Positions 45,370 to 54,430 of a stretch of DNA of 64,000 nt are shown here, piece after piece. Made by a program: the position numbers and the translations under genes. Every line of letters starts with the position of its first letter. Position 1 is the first letter of the stretch. Origin of the DNA: Streptomyces uncialis (GTDB lineage: Bacteria; Actinomycetota; Actinomycetes; Streptomycetales; Streptomycetaceae); NCBI RefSeq assembly GCF_036250755.1, contig NZ_CP109583.1, positions 2,480,001 through 2,544,000 on the forward strand, given 5' to 3'. Below the pieces are notes generated by a model that made no database searches, was not told where the DNA came from, and saw only the letters and a list, made by a program, of their open reading frames with translations.

Positions 45370-46648
45370 CTGGGCCGGGAACGTCACGGCCCGGCCGGCG
45401 CGGGAGGTCACTCCCGCCTCGGTGGACGAACTCGCCGACGCCGTACGCGAGGCCGCCGAGGACGGTCTGCGGATCAAGGCCGTCGGTACGGGGCACTCGT
45501 TCACGGCGGCCGCCGTCACGGACGGACTGCTGATCCGTCCCCGTCTGCTCACGGGGATCCGCCGGATCGACCGCGCCGCCATGACGGTCACCGTGGAGGC
45601 GGGCACCCCACTGGCGCGCCTGAACCTCGCCCTCGCGCGCGAGGGGCTCTCGCTCACGAACATGGGCGACATCATGGTGCAGACCGTCGCGGGCGCCACC
45701 AGCACCGGCACCCACGGCACCGGCCGGGACTCCGCGTCGACGTCCGCCCTGATCCGCGGCATCGAACTGGTCACCGCCGACGGGTCGGTGCTCACCTGTT
45801 CCGAGCAGGAGAACCCGGAGGTCTTCGCCGCCGCCCGCATCGGACTGGGCGCGCTCGGGGTGATCACGGCGATCACGTTCGCGGTGGAGCCGGTCTTCCT
45901 GCTCACCGCGCGGGAGGAGCCGATGTCCTTCGACCGGGTCACCTCCGACTTCGACGCGCTGGTCGCGGAGAACGAGCACTTCGAGTTCTACTGGTTCCCG
46001 CACACCGCGAATTGCAGCACCAAGCGCAACAACCGCAGCGCGGGTCCCGCCCGGCCGGTCCCGCCGGTGAGCGGCTGGATCGAGGACGAGCTGCTCTCCA
46101 ACGGCCTCTTCCAGGCCGTCAACAGCGTGGGACGCGTGATACCCGCCGCGATACCGGCCATCGCGAAGGTCTCCAGCCGCGCCCTGTCGGCCCGCACCTA
46201 CACGGACATCCCGTACAAGGTCTTCACCAGCCCGCGCCGGGTGCGCTTCATGGAGATGGAGTACGCCGTCCCCCGCGAGGCGCTGGTGAGCGCGCTGCTC
46301 GAACTGCGGACCATGGTCGAGCGGTCCGGGCTGCGGGTGAGCTTCCCGGTGGAGGTGCGTACCGCGCCCGCCGACGACATCCCGCTGTCCACGGCGTCCG
46401 CGCGGGACACCGCGTACATCGCCGTCCATATGTACCGGGGCACCCCCTACCAGGCGTACTTCACCGCCGCGGAACGTGTCTTCACGGCCCATGGGGGCCG
46501 CCCCCACTGGGGCAAGATCCACACCCAGGGCGCGGAGTACCTCTCCGAGGTCTACCCGCGCTTCGGTGAGTTCACCGCGGTACGCGACCGGCTCGACCCC
46601 GAGCGGCGGTTCGGCAACGACTATCTGCGGCGGGTCCTGGGCGACTGA
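45338..46648 (+). CDS. FAD-linked sugar-lactone/alditol oxidase
   Basis: A 436-aa VAO-family flavoprotein of the D-arabinono-1,4-lactone/gulonolactone/alditol oxidase group. The FAD-binding segment has [10 protein letters not shown], where the His usually forms a covalent bond to FAD, and [11 protein letters not shown]. The C-terminal ALO domain ends with the HWxK signature (RPHWGKIH) and [12 protein letters not shown]. It oxidises a sugar lactone or polyol with oxygen, forming hydrogen peroxide; the exact substrate cannot be told. The ATG at 45338 lies inside the end of the MFS gene. A 24-base palindromic terminator follows. Confidence 0.92.
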   Translation: MANGKSGAWRNWAGNVTARPAREVTPASVDELADAVREAAEDGLRIKAVGTGHSFTAAAVTDGLLIRPRLLTGIRRIDRAAMTVTVEAGTPLARLNLALAREGLSLTNMGDIMVQTVAGATSTGTHGTGRDSASTSALIRGIELVTADGSVLTCSEQENPEVFAAARIGLGALGVITAITFAVEPVFLLTAREEPMSFDRVTSDFDALVAENEHFEFYWFPHTANCSTKRNNRSAGPARPVPPVSGWIEDELLSNGLFQAVNSVGRVIPAAIPAIAKVSSRALSARTYTDIPYKVFTSPRRVRFMEMEYAVPREALVSALLELRTMVERSGLRVSFPVEVRTAPADDIPLSTASARDTAYIAVHMYRGTPYQAYFTAAERVFTAHGGRPHWGKIHTQGAEYLSEVYPRFGEFTAVRDRLDPERRFGNDYLRRVLGD

Positions 46649-46675
46649 GCACCCGGCGCGACCGGAGCGGCGAAC

Positions 46676-46699
46676 GCCCTCCCCGCGCGCGGGGAGGGC
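46676..46699. terminator. 24-base perfect palindrome, terminator
   Basis: GCCCTCCCCGCG followed directly by its complement CGCGGGGAGGGC. It starts 27 bases after the oxidase stop codon, and the next gene converges. Confidence 0.8.
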
Positions 46700-46707
46700 G
46701 TCGTCGT

Positions 46708-46853
46708 TCCCGGGTCCGCCGGTTCCCGGGTCCGCCGACCTCCTGGGTCCATCGGCTCCCGTGGCCGCCGACCTCCTGGGTACGCCGACCTCCCGGATCC
46801 GTCGGCTTCTTGGGTCCTTGGGTTCCAGGGTCCGTCGGTTCCCGGTCCGTCAG
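46708..46853. repeat. Degenerate 16-17-base tandem repeat, about nine copies
   Basis: Units follow the pattern TTCC(C/T)GGGTCCGCCGG(Y), for example TTCCCGGGTCCGCCGG, TCCTGGGTCCATCGGC and TTCCAGGGTCCGTCGG. The array fills the gap between two convergent genes and reaches the stop codon of the hypothetical membrane protein. Confidence 0.8.
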
Positions 46854-48079
46854 GGCGAAGGTGTGGTGCCCTGGCGCTGCTCGGGGACGGACTGTGTGGG
46901 GCCGCCCGTCGAGGGCGACGGGGTCGGCGCGGGGGGCGGGGTGCTCCCGGTGCCGGTGCCGGGCGGGGTCGCGGTGCCCGGGCCGCCGTCCTGGCCGGTG
47001 CTGGGCTCCGGTTCGGTGCTGGGCTCGTCCGACGGCCGCTCGCTCTGCTGCCCGCCGGTCCCCGGGTCGTCCTCGGGTGTCGGTGCGGTCGGGTCGGTAC
47101 CGCCGTCGCCGTCCCGGTCGGTGTCCTCCCCGCCGTCCGTGCTGTCCTGGCCGGGGCTGCCTGACGGCTCCTCGGCGGGCGCCTCGGGCGCGGGCGCCGG
47201 GTCGTCGGGGCGTGCGCCGCGACCGCTGTCGCCTGTGACCGCCTCTCCGATGGTGGTGCCCTTGCCCCCGCCGCTGAAGGTCTCCCCCGAGACGAGTTCA
47301 TAGGTGGTGATACCGCCCATGGTCACGCCGAAGACCACCGCGGCGGCGATCAGGGGCCGCTTCCAGCGGCGGGTACGCGCGCGGTGCACCGTGCTTTCGC
47401 CGTACTCCTCGTACTCGTCACCGCCGACACCGTCCCCGTCGTGCGGGCCATACGGACCGCCACCGCGGTCCGCCCGGTCGCCGTGCGGGTGGGACGGGCG
47501 CACCGTGCCGAGCAGACGCGTGGGTGTGTCCCCCGCGGGTGGGTGACCGGGGCCGGCCGTGCCGAACCGTGCGGTGGCCTCCGGGTCCACGGCGGCGAGC
47601 AGTTGGGTGCGGGCCGGATCGGGGACCTGGGCACGCGCCGGGTCGCGGGTGTCGATGACACGGGTCGGTTCGGGATCGCCGGGCACACCCTCCGGACCGC
47701 CGGGGAACGGGACCTGACGTGCCCTCGGCATCGACTGGACGGCCGCGCCACGCACCCGTTCACCGGTGCGCGCGAAGAAGTGCTGGAAGACCGAACCTCC
47801 GCAGGTGGCGACGATGCTCACCAGTCCCGCGCCGATGATCGTGCCGTAGACACCGACGTTGGAGGCGAGTTTGGCGGCCACCACCGCGGCGACCGCGCTG
47901 CCCGCGACCTGAGGAACACTCAGGTCCAGCCGCTTCCTGCCGTCACTCTCCGCGTTCGCGGCTTCCGTCACCCCGGAGCCTGTCGGCACCGGGTGATCTT
48001 CCGCTGTGCGCGTCGGCCGGCGCGCTCGGCTCCCTTCGTCTCCCTGTGACCGCCTGCCGGTATCCGGCTTCTCACGCAT
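46850..48079 (-). CDS. Low-complexity membrane protein
   Basis: A 409-aa protein of unknown function. A hydrophobic region near 55-95 (SAVAAVVAAKLASNVGVYG, IIGAGLVSIVATC) may form two helices, and a second membrane helix lies near 245-265 (RPLIAAAVVFGVTMGGITTYELVSG). Between and after them it is disordered and rich in Pro, Gly, Asp and Thr. The long outer tail (about 270-409) is a Pro/Thr/Ser/Asp-rich spacer like those of cell-wall proteins, but no sorting signal is visible. The ATG at 48079 (MREKPD) is taken; a GTG at 48115 is the alternative. It is divergent from sepH. Confidence 0.75.
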   Translation of the reverse strand: MREKPDTGRRSQGDEGSRARRPTRTAEDHPVPTGSGVTEAANAESDGRKRLDLSVPQVAGSAVAAVVAAKLASNVGVYGTIIGAGLVSIVATCGGSVFQHFFARTGERVRGAAVQSMPRARQVPFPGGPEGVPGDPEPTRVIDTRDPARAQVPDPARTQLLAAVDPEATARFGTAGPGHPPAGDTPTRLLGTVRPSHPHGDRADRGGGPYGPHDGDGVGGDEYEEYGESTVHRARTRRWKRPLIAAAVVFGVTMGGITTYELVSGETFSGGGKGTTIGEAVTGDSGRGARPDDPAPAPEAPAEEPSGSPGQDSTDGGEDTDRDGDGGTDPTAPTPEDDPGTGGQQSERPSDEPSTEPEPSTGQDGGPGTATPPGTGTGSTPPPAPTPSPSTGGPTQSVPEQRQGTTPSP

Positions 48080-48567
48080 CTCCGTACCCAGCCTGCCTTT
48101 CTCGACGTCTTGCACGAGAAAGGGACGTACACACGAAGTGATTAGTTCCGTTTAGGGGGATTACGTGAAGCTTGCCACGTCGATCCGTCGAGCTCAGCGG
48201 CGTGTTCCGGCCCGGGAAGGCGGCTCGCGCGCGCATCAACTCCCGCCCTCCACGAGAACTTCGGCGGCGTGCCGGTCTCCCCGGGTGGCCCGAATGGAGT
48301 ACTGTTGCGAGCCCTGGGTCCGGTCCCCCACAGGGGTGCCCGGAGCCTTCCAGACCCACCCGGGAGGGGACTCGTTGCACAGGGCGACCATCACGGTCAC
48401 TTAGCGTTGCGATCAGGTCACCGTGTCATAACGGCGGCCCCGGGCCCTCGCCCGACACGCCGAATCATCTCGGCAAGGTTGTGGCAGGCCGCACCCGGGC
48501 AGGCCACACTCGACTAGCGGAAGCAGCGACGCACGTGACGTCGGCAGGCACCACCCGGGAGGTCCCC
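48080..48567. other. Divergent region upstream of sepH
   Basis: 488 bases without a gene. It contains the dyad ACGTG-N8-CACGT (48163-48180) in a locally A/T-richer segment, suitable for an operator. An open frame runs from 48172 into sepH but lacks a ribosome-binding site and family match before 48568. Confidence 0.45.
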
Positions 48568-49623
48568 ATGCCCGAACTGCGTGTCGTGGCCGTCTCCAAT
48601 GACGGCACACGGCTGGTGCTGAAGGCTGCGGACAGCACGGAGTACACGCTTCCGATCGACGAACGTCTCCGTGCCGCCGTACGTGGCGACCGACCCCGCC
48701 TCGGCCAGATCGAGATCGAGGTGGAGAGCCACCTCAGGCCCCGTGACATCCAGGCCCGTATACGCGCTGGCGCCAGCGCCGAAGAGGTCGCCTCGCTCGC
48801 CGGTATCCCCGTCGACCGGGTCCGCCGCTTCGAAGGCCCCGTCCTGGCCGAGCGTGCCTTCATGGCCGAGCGGGCGCGCAAGACACCGGTACGCCGCCCC
48901 GGGGAGAACGCCGGACCCCAGCTCGGTGAGGCCGTCCAGGAGCGCCTGGTGCTGCGCGGTGCCGAGAAGGACACCGTCCAGTGGGACTCCTGGCGCCGCG
49001 ACGACGGCACCTGGGAGGTGCTGCTCGTCTACCGCGTGGCCGGTGAACCGCACGCCGCGAGCTGGACGTACGACCCGCCGCGCCGTCTGGTGCAGGCCGT
49101 CGACGAAGAGGCGCGCTCGCTGATCGGCGAGACCGACGACATGGCGGCGCCCGAGCCGAGCTTCCCGTTCGTCCCCCGCATCGCCCGGCTGCCCCGCGAC
49201 CGGTCGATGGACCGCGCCCTGGACCGGCAGACGGACCGCGCGGGACTGCCGCCCGGGGAGTCCGACGAGATCACCGCCGAGCAGAACCGTGACTCGCTCA
49301 CCAGCCTGCTGGAGGCCGTCCCGAGCTTCCGCGGCGACATGGTCGTACCGGAACGCCCCCCGGCGGCCACCGCCGAGCACCAGGCCGACGAGCCCGAGGC
49401 CGACCCCGAGGCCGAGGAGCCGCCCGCCCCGGCGGCCTCCGCCGGGGCCGGGTCCGCCTACGCCGATGTCCTGATGCCGCGTGCCGTCACGAGCCACCGG
49501 GACCGGCTGGTCGGGGCCACCGACCGGCAGGCGGAGGCGGACGGCGTCCGGCCGGGCCGCCGCGCGGCGGTGCCCAGCTGGGACGAGATCGTCTTCGGCA
49601 CCCGCCGTAAGAAGCCCGACTGA
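48568..49623 (+). CDS. sepH: Septation protein SepH (DUF3071)
   Basis: A 351-aa cell division protein that binds FtsZ and promotes ring assembly in Streptomyces. The N-terminal DUF3071 domain (1-170) starts MPELRVVAVSNDGTRLVLK and includes a helix-turn-helix-like stretch (ARIRAGASAEEVASLAGIP) needed for FtsZ contact. The C-terminal half is disordered, Pro/Glu/Ala-rich, with a conserved end PSWDEIVFGTRRKKPD. The ATG at 48568 has GGGAGG 5 bases upstream. It is monocistronic, ending at a hairpin. Confidence 0.95.
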   Translation: MPELRVVAVSNDGTRLVLKAADSTEYTLPIDERLRAAVRGDRPRLGQIEIEVESHLRPRDIQARIRAGASAEEVASLAGIPVDRVRRFEGPVLAERAFMAERARKTPVRRPGENAGPQLGEAVQERLVLRGAEKDTVQWDSWRRDDGTWEVLLVYRVAGEPHAASWTYDPPRRLVQAVDEEARSLIGETDDMAAPEPSFPFVPRIARLPRDRSMDRALDRQTDRAGLPPGESDEITAEQNRDSLTSLLEAVPSFRGDMVVPERPPAATAEHQADEPEADPEAEEPPAPAASAGAGSAYADVLMPRAVTSHRDRLVGATDRQAEADGVRPGRRAAVPSWDEIVFGTRRKKPD

Positions 49624-49650
49624 CCCCGCGTCCCGACCTGCACGATCCGT

Positions 49651-49686
49651 GTCCGCCGCGCCGCCCGGCCGGGTGGCGCGGCGGAC
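49651..49686 (+). terminator. Hairpin terminator after sepH
   Basis: Left arm 49651-49668 and right arm 49669-49686 pair over 18 bases with one G-U pair and almost no loop at full pairing; in practice a GGCC-type loop forms. It lies 27 bases after sepH and serves the convergent gene as well. Confidence 0.8.
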
Positions 49687-49743
49687 ACGCTCCACGCGCG
49701 CGGGGCGGCCACCCCCGGTGACCGCCCCTCATCCCGCCATCGG

Positions 49744-50571
49744 CTACTGGGGTTCCGGACCCGTCGCCACCGGACGGGAACCGTCCGACGACCACTCCGA
49801 CCAGGAGCCCACGTACAGGGCCGCCGGGACACCCGCGACCGCGAGGGCCAGCACCTGGTGCGCCCCGGAGACCCCCGACCCGCAGTACACCCCGACCCGG
49901 CGTCCCTCCGACACGCCCAGCGACCCGAACCGCCCGGTCAGTTCACCGGCGGAGCGGAAGCGGCCGTCCGCGGTGACGTTGTCGCTCGTGGGGGCGGACA
50001 CCGCGCCCGGGATATGACCGCCGACGCGGTCGATCGGTTCGACCTCGCCCCGGTAGCGCTCCCCCGCCCGCGCGTCGAGCAGCAGCCCGGTGCGGGCCAG
50101 CGCCGCGGCGCCGTCGGCGTCAAGCAGCGGGAGGGCGCCCGGCGCGGGCCGGAAGCTCCCCGGCTCCGGTTCCGGCTCTCCTGCCTCCAGCGGGCCCTCC
50201 CAGGCCGCCAGACCACCGTCCAGGACCCGGACCGAGGGGTGTCCGGTCCAGCGCAGCAGCCACCAGGCGCGCGCCGCGGCCCAGCCCTGACCGCCGTCGT
50301 ACGTGACCACGTCCCGGTCGGCGTCGACCCCCGCCGCGCGCATCGCCGCGCCGAACTCCGCCACGTCCGGCAGCGGATGGCGGCCGCCCGCGCCGGCGGG
50401 ACCCGCCAGATCGGCGTCCAGGTCGACGAACACGGCACCCGGTACATGCGCCTGCTCGTAGGCGGACCGCAGCGAGGGGCCGCCGAGCTGCCAGCGGACG
50501 TCGAGCACCACCGGCGGACGCGGGCCCGTCAGGTCGCTCGCGAGTTCGGATGCGGAGATGATGGCATTCAT
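49744..50571 (-). CDS. Rhodanese-type sulfurtransferase
   Basis: A 275-aa two-domain sulfurtransferase of the thiosulfate/3-mercaptopyruvate type. The N-terminal rhodanese domain is catalytically silent (VTYDGGQGWAAAR, Asp in place of the Cys). The C-terminal domain has the active Cys230 in VYCGSGVSG. The loop CGSGV(S/T)A is typical of the 3-mercaptopyruvate group. It moves sulfane sulfur to thiols or cyanide. The ATG at 50571 is preceded by a CAGGATGGGG region. It stands alone, convergent with sepH. Confidence 0.92.
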   Translation of the reverse strand: MNAIISASELASDLTGPRPPVVLDVRWQLGGPSLRSAYEQAHVPGAVFVDLDADLAGPAGAGGRHPLPDVAEFGAAMRAAGVDADRDVVTYDGGQGWAAARAWWLLRWTGHPSVRVLDGGLAAWEGPLEAGEPEPEPGSFRPAPGALPLLDADGAAALARTGLLLDARAGERYRGEVEPIDRVGGHIPGAVSAPTSDNVTADGRFRSAGELTGRFGSLGVSEGRRVGVYCGSGVSGAHQVLALAVAGVPAALYVGSWSEWSSDGSRPVATGPEPQ

Positions 50572-50779
50572 GGCCCCATCCTGGCGCACGGGCGGCCGAC
50601 GCGGCCGTCCGCGGCTGGCATAGTGGGCCGGGCGTGGCTGAGCACTCGCTGTACGGGGCTGCGTACCCGGTGTACAAATGATCGGCATTGACTGCCCCAC
50701 GGCGCAGAAATGACCGAGTGAGGTCGCTCGACGACCACTCCATGGCGACGGCGACCGGCAGACCAAGGAGAGACCGACG

Positions 50780-51583
50780 ATGACCGAGGCACGGCAGGAA
50801 GCCGGCCGACGGGACGGCGCGGAACAGGTCCGGCGCGCTCCCGGCACACCCTGCTGGGTGAGTCTGATGGCGCACGGCATGACCGCGACCCAGGAGTTCT
50901 ACCAAGCGTTGTTCGGCTGGGAGTTCCGTCCCGGCCCAGAGCAGCTGGGCCCCTATGTGAGGGCCCTGCTGGACGGACAGGAGGTCGCCGGAATAGGGCA
51001 ACTGCCGGGCGGTGCCCGTCTTCAGGTGGCGTGGACACCGTATCTGGCGTCGGACCGGGTGGACCGGACCGCCGACACCGTGCGGGTGTGCGGCGGCACG
51101 GTGGCCGTCGGACCGCTGGACGCGGCGGACGCGGGACGGCTGGCCATCGCGTCGGACCCGGCGGGCGCGGTGTTCGGGATCTGGCAGGGAGCGGCCCATC
51201 TGGGCGCGGCCGTGTCAGGAGTGCCCGGGGCACCCGTCTGGAACGAGCTGATCACCCGCGACACCAGGAGTGTCGCGACGTTCTACCGGTATGTGTTCGG
51301 CTACGCGGAGGAACGCGCGCCGACCGCGGGCGGGGTCGACCGGCTGGACCTGCTGCTGGGCGGGAAGCCCGTGGCCACGGTCACCGGTGTCGGCACCCTG
51401 CCGCGGGACCGGGGCGCCCACTGGCTGACCTCGTTCGGGGTCACCGACATCGACGCGTCCGTGGGGCTGGTCACCCGGCTCGGCGGCCGGGTCGTGCACC
51501 CTCCCGCGGCGTCCGACCAGGGACGGGCGGCGACCGTCGCCGACCCCGAGGGGGCGGTGTTCGCCCTCGTCGAGCTGGGCTGA
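50780..51583 (+). CDS. VOC-family protein (two glyoxalase-like domains)
   Basis: A 267-aa protein with two vicinal-oxygen-chelate domains (about 22-140 and 148-267). Each begins with the typical pattern (FYQALFGWEF; FYRYVFGYAEE) and ends with DPAGAVFGIWQ or DPEGAVFALVE. Members are glyoxalase-like enzymes, dioxygenases or resistance proteins; the reaction here is unknown. The ATG at 50780 follows AAGGAGAG at about 8 bases. It is divergent from the sulfurtransferase and is followed by an unusually long hairpin. Confidence 0.9.
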   Translation: MTEARQEAGRRDGAEQVRRAPGTPCWVSLMAHGMTATQEFYQALFGWEFRPGPEQLGPYVRALLDGQEVAGIGQLPGGARLQVAWTPYLASDRVDRTADTVRVCGGTVAVGPLDAADAGRLAIASDPAGAVFGIWQGAAHLGAAVSGVPGAPVWNELITRDTRSVATFYRYVFGYAEERAPTAGGVDRLDLLLGGKPVATVTGVGTLPRDRGAHWLTSFGVTDIDASVGLVTRLGGRVVHPPAASDQGRAATVADPEGAVFALVELG

Positions 51584-51587
51584 GGTG

Positions 51588-51659
51588 GTCAGTCCGTGAA
51601 ACGACCGAACCCCGGGACGCTCATGGGCGTTCCGGGGTTCGGTCGTTTCACGGACTGAC
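51588..51659. terminator. Very long bidirectional hairpin (28-bp perfect stem plus inner stem)
   Basis: Arms 51588-51615 and 51632-51659 are perfectly complementary over 28 bases. The 16-base interior can add ACGC/GCGT and a G-U pair, giving about 33 pairs with a six-base loop. It begins five bases after the VOC stop codon and ends 66 bases before the convergent tdk stop. Confidence 0.85.
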
Positions 51660-51725
51660 GGTCGAAGGCCTTGCGGTTCCCGGCCGGACGGTCGCCAGCC
51701 GGGGGGCCGGTTCAACGGCCGGGGG

Positions 51726-52385
51726 TCAGTTCACGGCTGGGCTGTCCACCGGCAGTACGTCCGGGGAGAGGGCGCCCGCGCGCGCGGTGGCCGCTGTCGC
51801 CCGGCGCCGGTGATGGCGGCGGCACAGCACCTCGTACCCGACCTCGTCCGCCGCCTGGTTGACGTCCCCGACGACGACCTGGGCGCCCTCGACGACCATG
51901 CGTCCGCCTATGGTGCGCGCGTTGTGCGTGGCCCGTGCCCCGCACCAGCACAGCGCCTCGACCTGGAGGACCTCGACCCGGTCGGCCAGTTCGACCAGAC
52001 GCTGCGAACCGGGGAACAGCTTGGAGCGGAAGTCGGTGGTGATGCCGAAGGCGTAGACGTCGATCCGCAGATCGTCGACCACGCGCGCGAGCTGGTCGAT
52101 CTGCTCCGGGGACAGGAACTGCGCCTCGTCGGCGATGACGTAGTCGGCGCGGCTGCCCTGGGACAGCACGCTGATCAGATGCGCGTAGACATCGAAGTCC
52201 GCGGCGACCTCCACCGCGTCGGTGACCAGACCCAGGCGTGAGGAGAGCTTGCCCTCCCCCGCGCGGTCGTTGCGGGTGAAGATCATTCCCTGGAGGCCGC
52301 GCGCCGACCGGTTGTGCTCGATCTGGAGCGCGAGCGTGCTCTTCCCGCAGTCCATGGTTCCGCAGAAGAAGACCAGCTCGGACAT
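51726..52385 (-). CDS. tdk: Thymidine kinase (type II)
   Basis: A 219-aa enzyme that phosphorylates thymidine for dTMP salvage. Walker A is FFCGTMDCGKST (7-18). The Walker B-like region is YVIADEAQFLS, and the lasso-domain zinc site is CWCGARATHNART with a later CRRHH. The feedback-binding residues of the type II family lie around FGITTDFRSKLFPGS. The ATG at 52385 is preceded by GGGGAGGTG. Together with dut elsewhere in the window it contributes to thymidylate metabolism, but it is not in the same operon. Confidence 0.94.
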   Translation of the reverse strand: MSELVFFCGTMDCGKSTLALQIEHNRSARGLQGMIFTRNDRAGEGKLSSRLGLVTDAVEVAADFDVYAHLISVLSQGSRADYVIADEAQFLSPEQIDQLARVVDDLRIDVYAFGITTDFRSKLFPGSQRLVELADRVEVLQVEALCWCGARATHNARTIGGRMVVEGAQVVVGDVNQAADEVGYEVLCRRHHRRRATAATARAGALSPDVLPVDSPAVN

Positions 52386-52480
52386 GGGGAGGTGAGCACC
52401 TTTCGGGGGCGGGGGCGTGGGAACCCGCCGCGGGTCGCGGTCGTTCCCAGGGGGACGGGCGGCGCGCGGAGCGCGGGCCC

Positions 52481-53668
52481 TCAGGAGCGTACTTGCAGCA
52501 GGGGGACGAGTTGTTCGACGGGGGTCATGGAGCCGTGGTTGCCCACCAGGACGGATTCCTTGGGCTCGCGTTCGCTCGCGATGATCAGCATGTCGTCGCG
52601 GGCGGCGGCCACCACGTCACCGACCCGTCCCAGCACCCGCTCGTCGACCTTCGGGCCGAACCACCCGGCGGCGACCGCCTCGTCCCGGCCGGCCACCCAG
52701 AACTGCTCCCCCAGCACCTCGCGCCATACGGCGAGGACATCGGAGGCGGCACCGGGGACGGCGTACACATGGCGGGCGCGGCCCTCGCCGCCCAGCAGGG
52801 CGACGCCCGCGCGCAGTTCCCAGTCCTCGTCGAAGTCGATGCGGTGCTCGGGGCCGAAGGGGATGTCGAGCATCCCGTGGTCGGCGGTCACATAGAGCGC
52901 GGTGCGCGGCGGCAGTTGCTCGGCCAGCCGCTGCACCAGCCGGTCGACGTACATCAGCTGGCCGCGCCAGGCGTCGGAGTCCACGCCGTAGCGGTGTCCG
53001 TTGCCGTCGACCTCGGAGTAGTACGTATAGACGAGCGAGCGGTCCCCCGCGGCGAGCTGCTCGGCCGCCAGATCCATCCGGCCCTCGCCGGTCAGCCGTC
53101 CGTGGAAGGTGCCGCCGCTGAGGGCGATCTTGGTGAGCGGGGTGTTCTGGAAGTGCGGTGCGGAGACCTGCGCGGTGTGGACGCCCGCCCGGTCGGCGAG
53201 CTGGAAGACCGTCGGATAGGGCTGCCAGACCTCCGGCGGGGTCCAGGGATACCAGCGGAGCTGGTTCATCAGTTGGCCGGTCTCGGGGTTGCGCGCGGTG
53301 TAGCCGGGCAGTCCGTGGGCCCCGGGCGGCAGTCCGGTGCCCACCGAGGCCAGCGAGGTCGCGGTGGTGGCCGGGAAGCCGGTGGTGAGGGGGCGGCCGG
53401 TGCCACCGAAGGAGCTGCCGAGGAGGGCACTCATGAAGGGTGCTTCCTCGGGATGGGCCTTGAGCTGTTCCCAGCCGAGCCCGTCGATCAAAAAGACGCA
53501 GTTCCGGTCGGCTGGGGTCAGCTCCGGTATCGCGGCGGTCGTCCCGGGGACGCCCATTCCCGCGGCGAGGGTGGGCAGCAGATCGGCCAGCGAGCCCGAG
53601 CCGTAGGCGGGCACGGGCGCGGAGCCGATGGGCAGCGGCTCCACCGGGTCCCAGTCGGGCTGGGCCAT
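52481..53668 (-). CDS. Alkaline phosphatase superfamily / nucleotide pyrophosphatase-like protein
   Basis: A 395-aa metal-dependent hydrolase of the phosphodiesterase/nucleotide pyrophosphatase group. Metal- and nucleophile-bearing motifs: NCVFLIDGLGWEQL near 55, TGFPATTATSLASVGTG with the probable Thr nucleophile near 95, and YVTADHGMLDIP near 265 with metal-binding Asp/His. There is no signal peptide, so it acts in the cytosol. The substrate is unknown. The ATG at 53668 overlaps the DUF5998 stop by one base (TGATG). These two genes occur together in streptomycetes. Confidence 0.88.
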   Translation of the reverse strand: MAQPDWDPVEPLPIGSAPVPAYGSGSLADLLPTLAAGMGVPGTTAAIPELTPADRNCVFLIDGLGWEQLKAHPEEAPFMSALLGSSFGGTGRPLTTGFPATTATSLASVGTGLPPGAHGLPGYTARNPETGQLMNQLRWYPWTPPEVWQPYPTVFQLADRAGVHTAQVSAPHFQNTPLTKIALSGGTFHGRLTGEGRMDLAAEQLAAGDRSLVYTYYSEVDGNGHRYGVDSDAWRGQLMYVDRLVQRLAEQLPPRTALYVTADHGMLDIPFGPEHRIDFDEDWELRAGVALLGGEGRARHVYAVPGAASDVLAVWREVLGEQFWVAGRDEAVAAGWFGPKVDERVLGRVGDVVAAARDDMLIIASEREPKESVLVGNHGSMTPVEQLVPLLQVRS

Positions 53669-54255
53669 CAGCGGCTGGTCTCCACGGTCGCCTCGGACAG
53701 GGCCTGGGCGAAGGCCAGCGTATGGCGGACGGCGTCCAGACCGTCACCGGCCTCGCTGACCCGCAGGCTGAGGTCGTCGGCGGTGGAGTTCCCGGTGTAG
53801 CCGTGGTCCGCCTCGCAGTTGGGGTCACCGCACGCGGCGGGCTCCAGCTCGATCCGGGAGACGGCGCCCCATCCGATGGTCAGCACGACCTCGCGCGGCA
53901 GGGTGCCGGGGCTGTACGCCTCGGGGTTGGCGACCACCCGGCTGACCACGACGGAGGAGATGCGCTCGACCTTCACGGACTCCGTGGAGGTGGTGGCGTA
54001 CGGCGTCGGGGAAGTGCCGTCGGCGGCCTGCTCGTCGGTGTGGCTGACGATGAAGCGGGTACCGGTGAGGACGAGCACGGTGACGTGCCTGCGGACCTCG
54101 TTGGCGTCGAAGGTGGTCTCCTGGTGGACCAGGTACGAGCCGATCGGCTCGCTGCCGACCGCGGCCTCCACCGCCTCGGCCACAAGAGCCGGGTAGTAGC
54201 CGCTGCGCTCGATCGCCGTGCGCAGCCCCTGGGTCGTCGTACTGGTCTTGGCCAT
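53668..54255 (-). CDS. DUF5998 family protein
   Basis: A 195-aa actinobacterial protein of unknown function. Conserved parts include GLRTAIERSGYYPALVAEAVE, VHQETTFDANEVRRHVTVLVL and the Cys-containing ACGDPNCEADHGYTG, a possible metal-binding loop. The ATG at 54255 (MAKTSTTT) has AGGA 8 bases ahead; the ATG at 54264 is a close alternative, and the longer form to 54333 has no support. It is co-translated with the phosphatase gene. No membrane segments. Confidence 0.85.
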   Translation of the reverse strand: MAKTSTTTQGLRTAIERSGYYPALVAEAVEAAVGSEPIGSYLVHQETTFDANEVRRHVTVLVLTGTRFIVSHTDEQAADGTSPTPYATTSTESVKVERISSVVVSRVVANPEAYSPGTLPREVVLTIGWGAVSRIELEPAACGDPNCEADHGYTGNSTADDLSLRVSEAGDGLDAVRHTLAFAQALSEATVETSR

Positions 54256-54430
54256 GACGCCCATCCTACGGCCCCCGCACGTGCCTGAGGTGACCGAAGA
54301 GGTGACCTGGTGGGCGGGAGTGGGCGGCGCCACACAGGGAAAGGTTCACGCCACTCGCCGCGAGGCGGTCCGCCGGCGCCCGGGTGGGGACGGCCGGACC
54401 CGGATCAGGCCCGGCGGGAGGCGTGCGCGG

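Noticed and set aside
42751..45942. Very long minus-strand open frame (over 1,000 codons) running upstream of hemH
   Set aside because: Only the last 390 codons match ferrochelatase. The rest is antisense to the MFS and oxidase genes and has Arg/His/Gly-rich shadow composition.
46850..48079. Sortase substrate or adhesin
   Set aside because: The Pro/Thr-rich tail suggested a wall protein, but there is no LPxTG-like signal or C-terminal membrane anchor, and no clear signal peptide.
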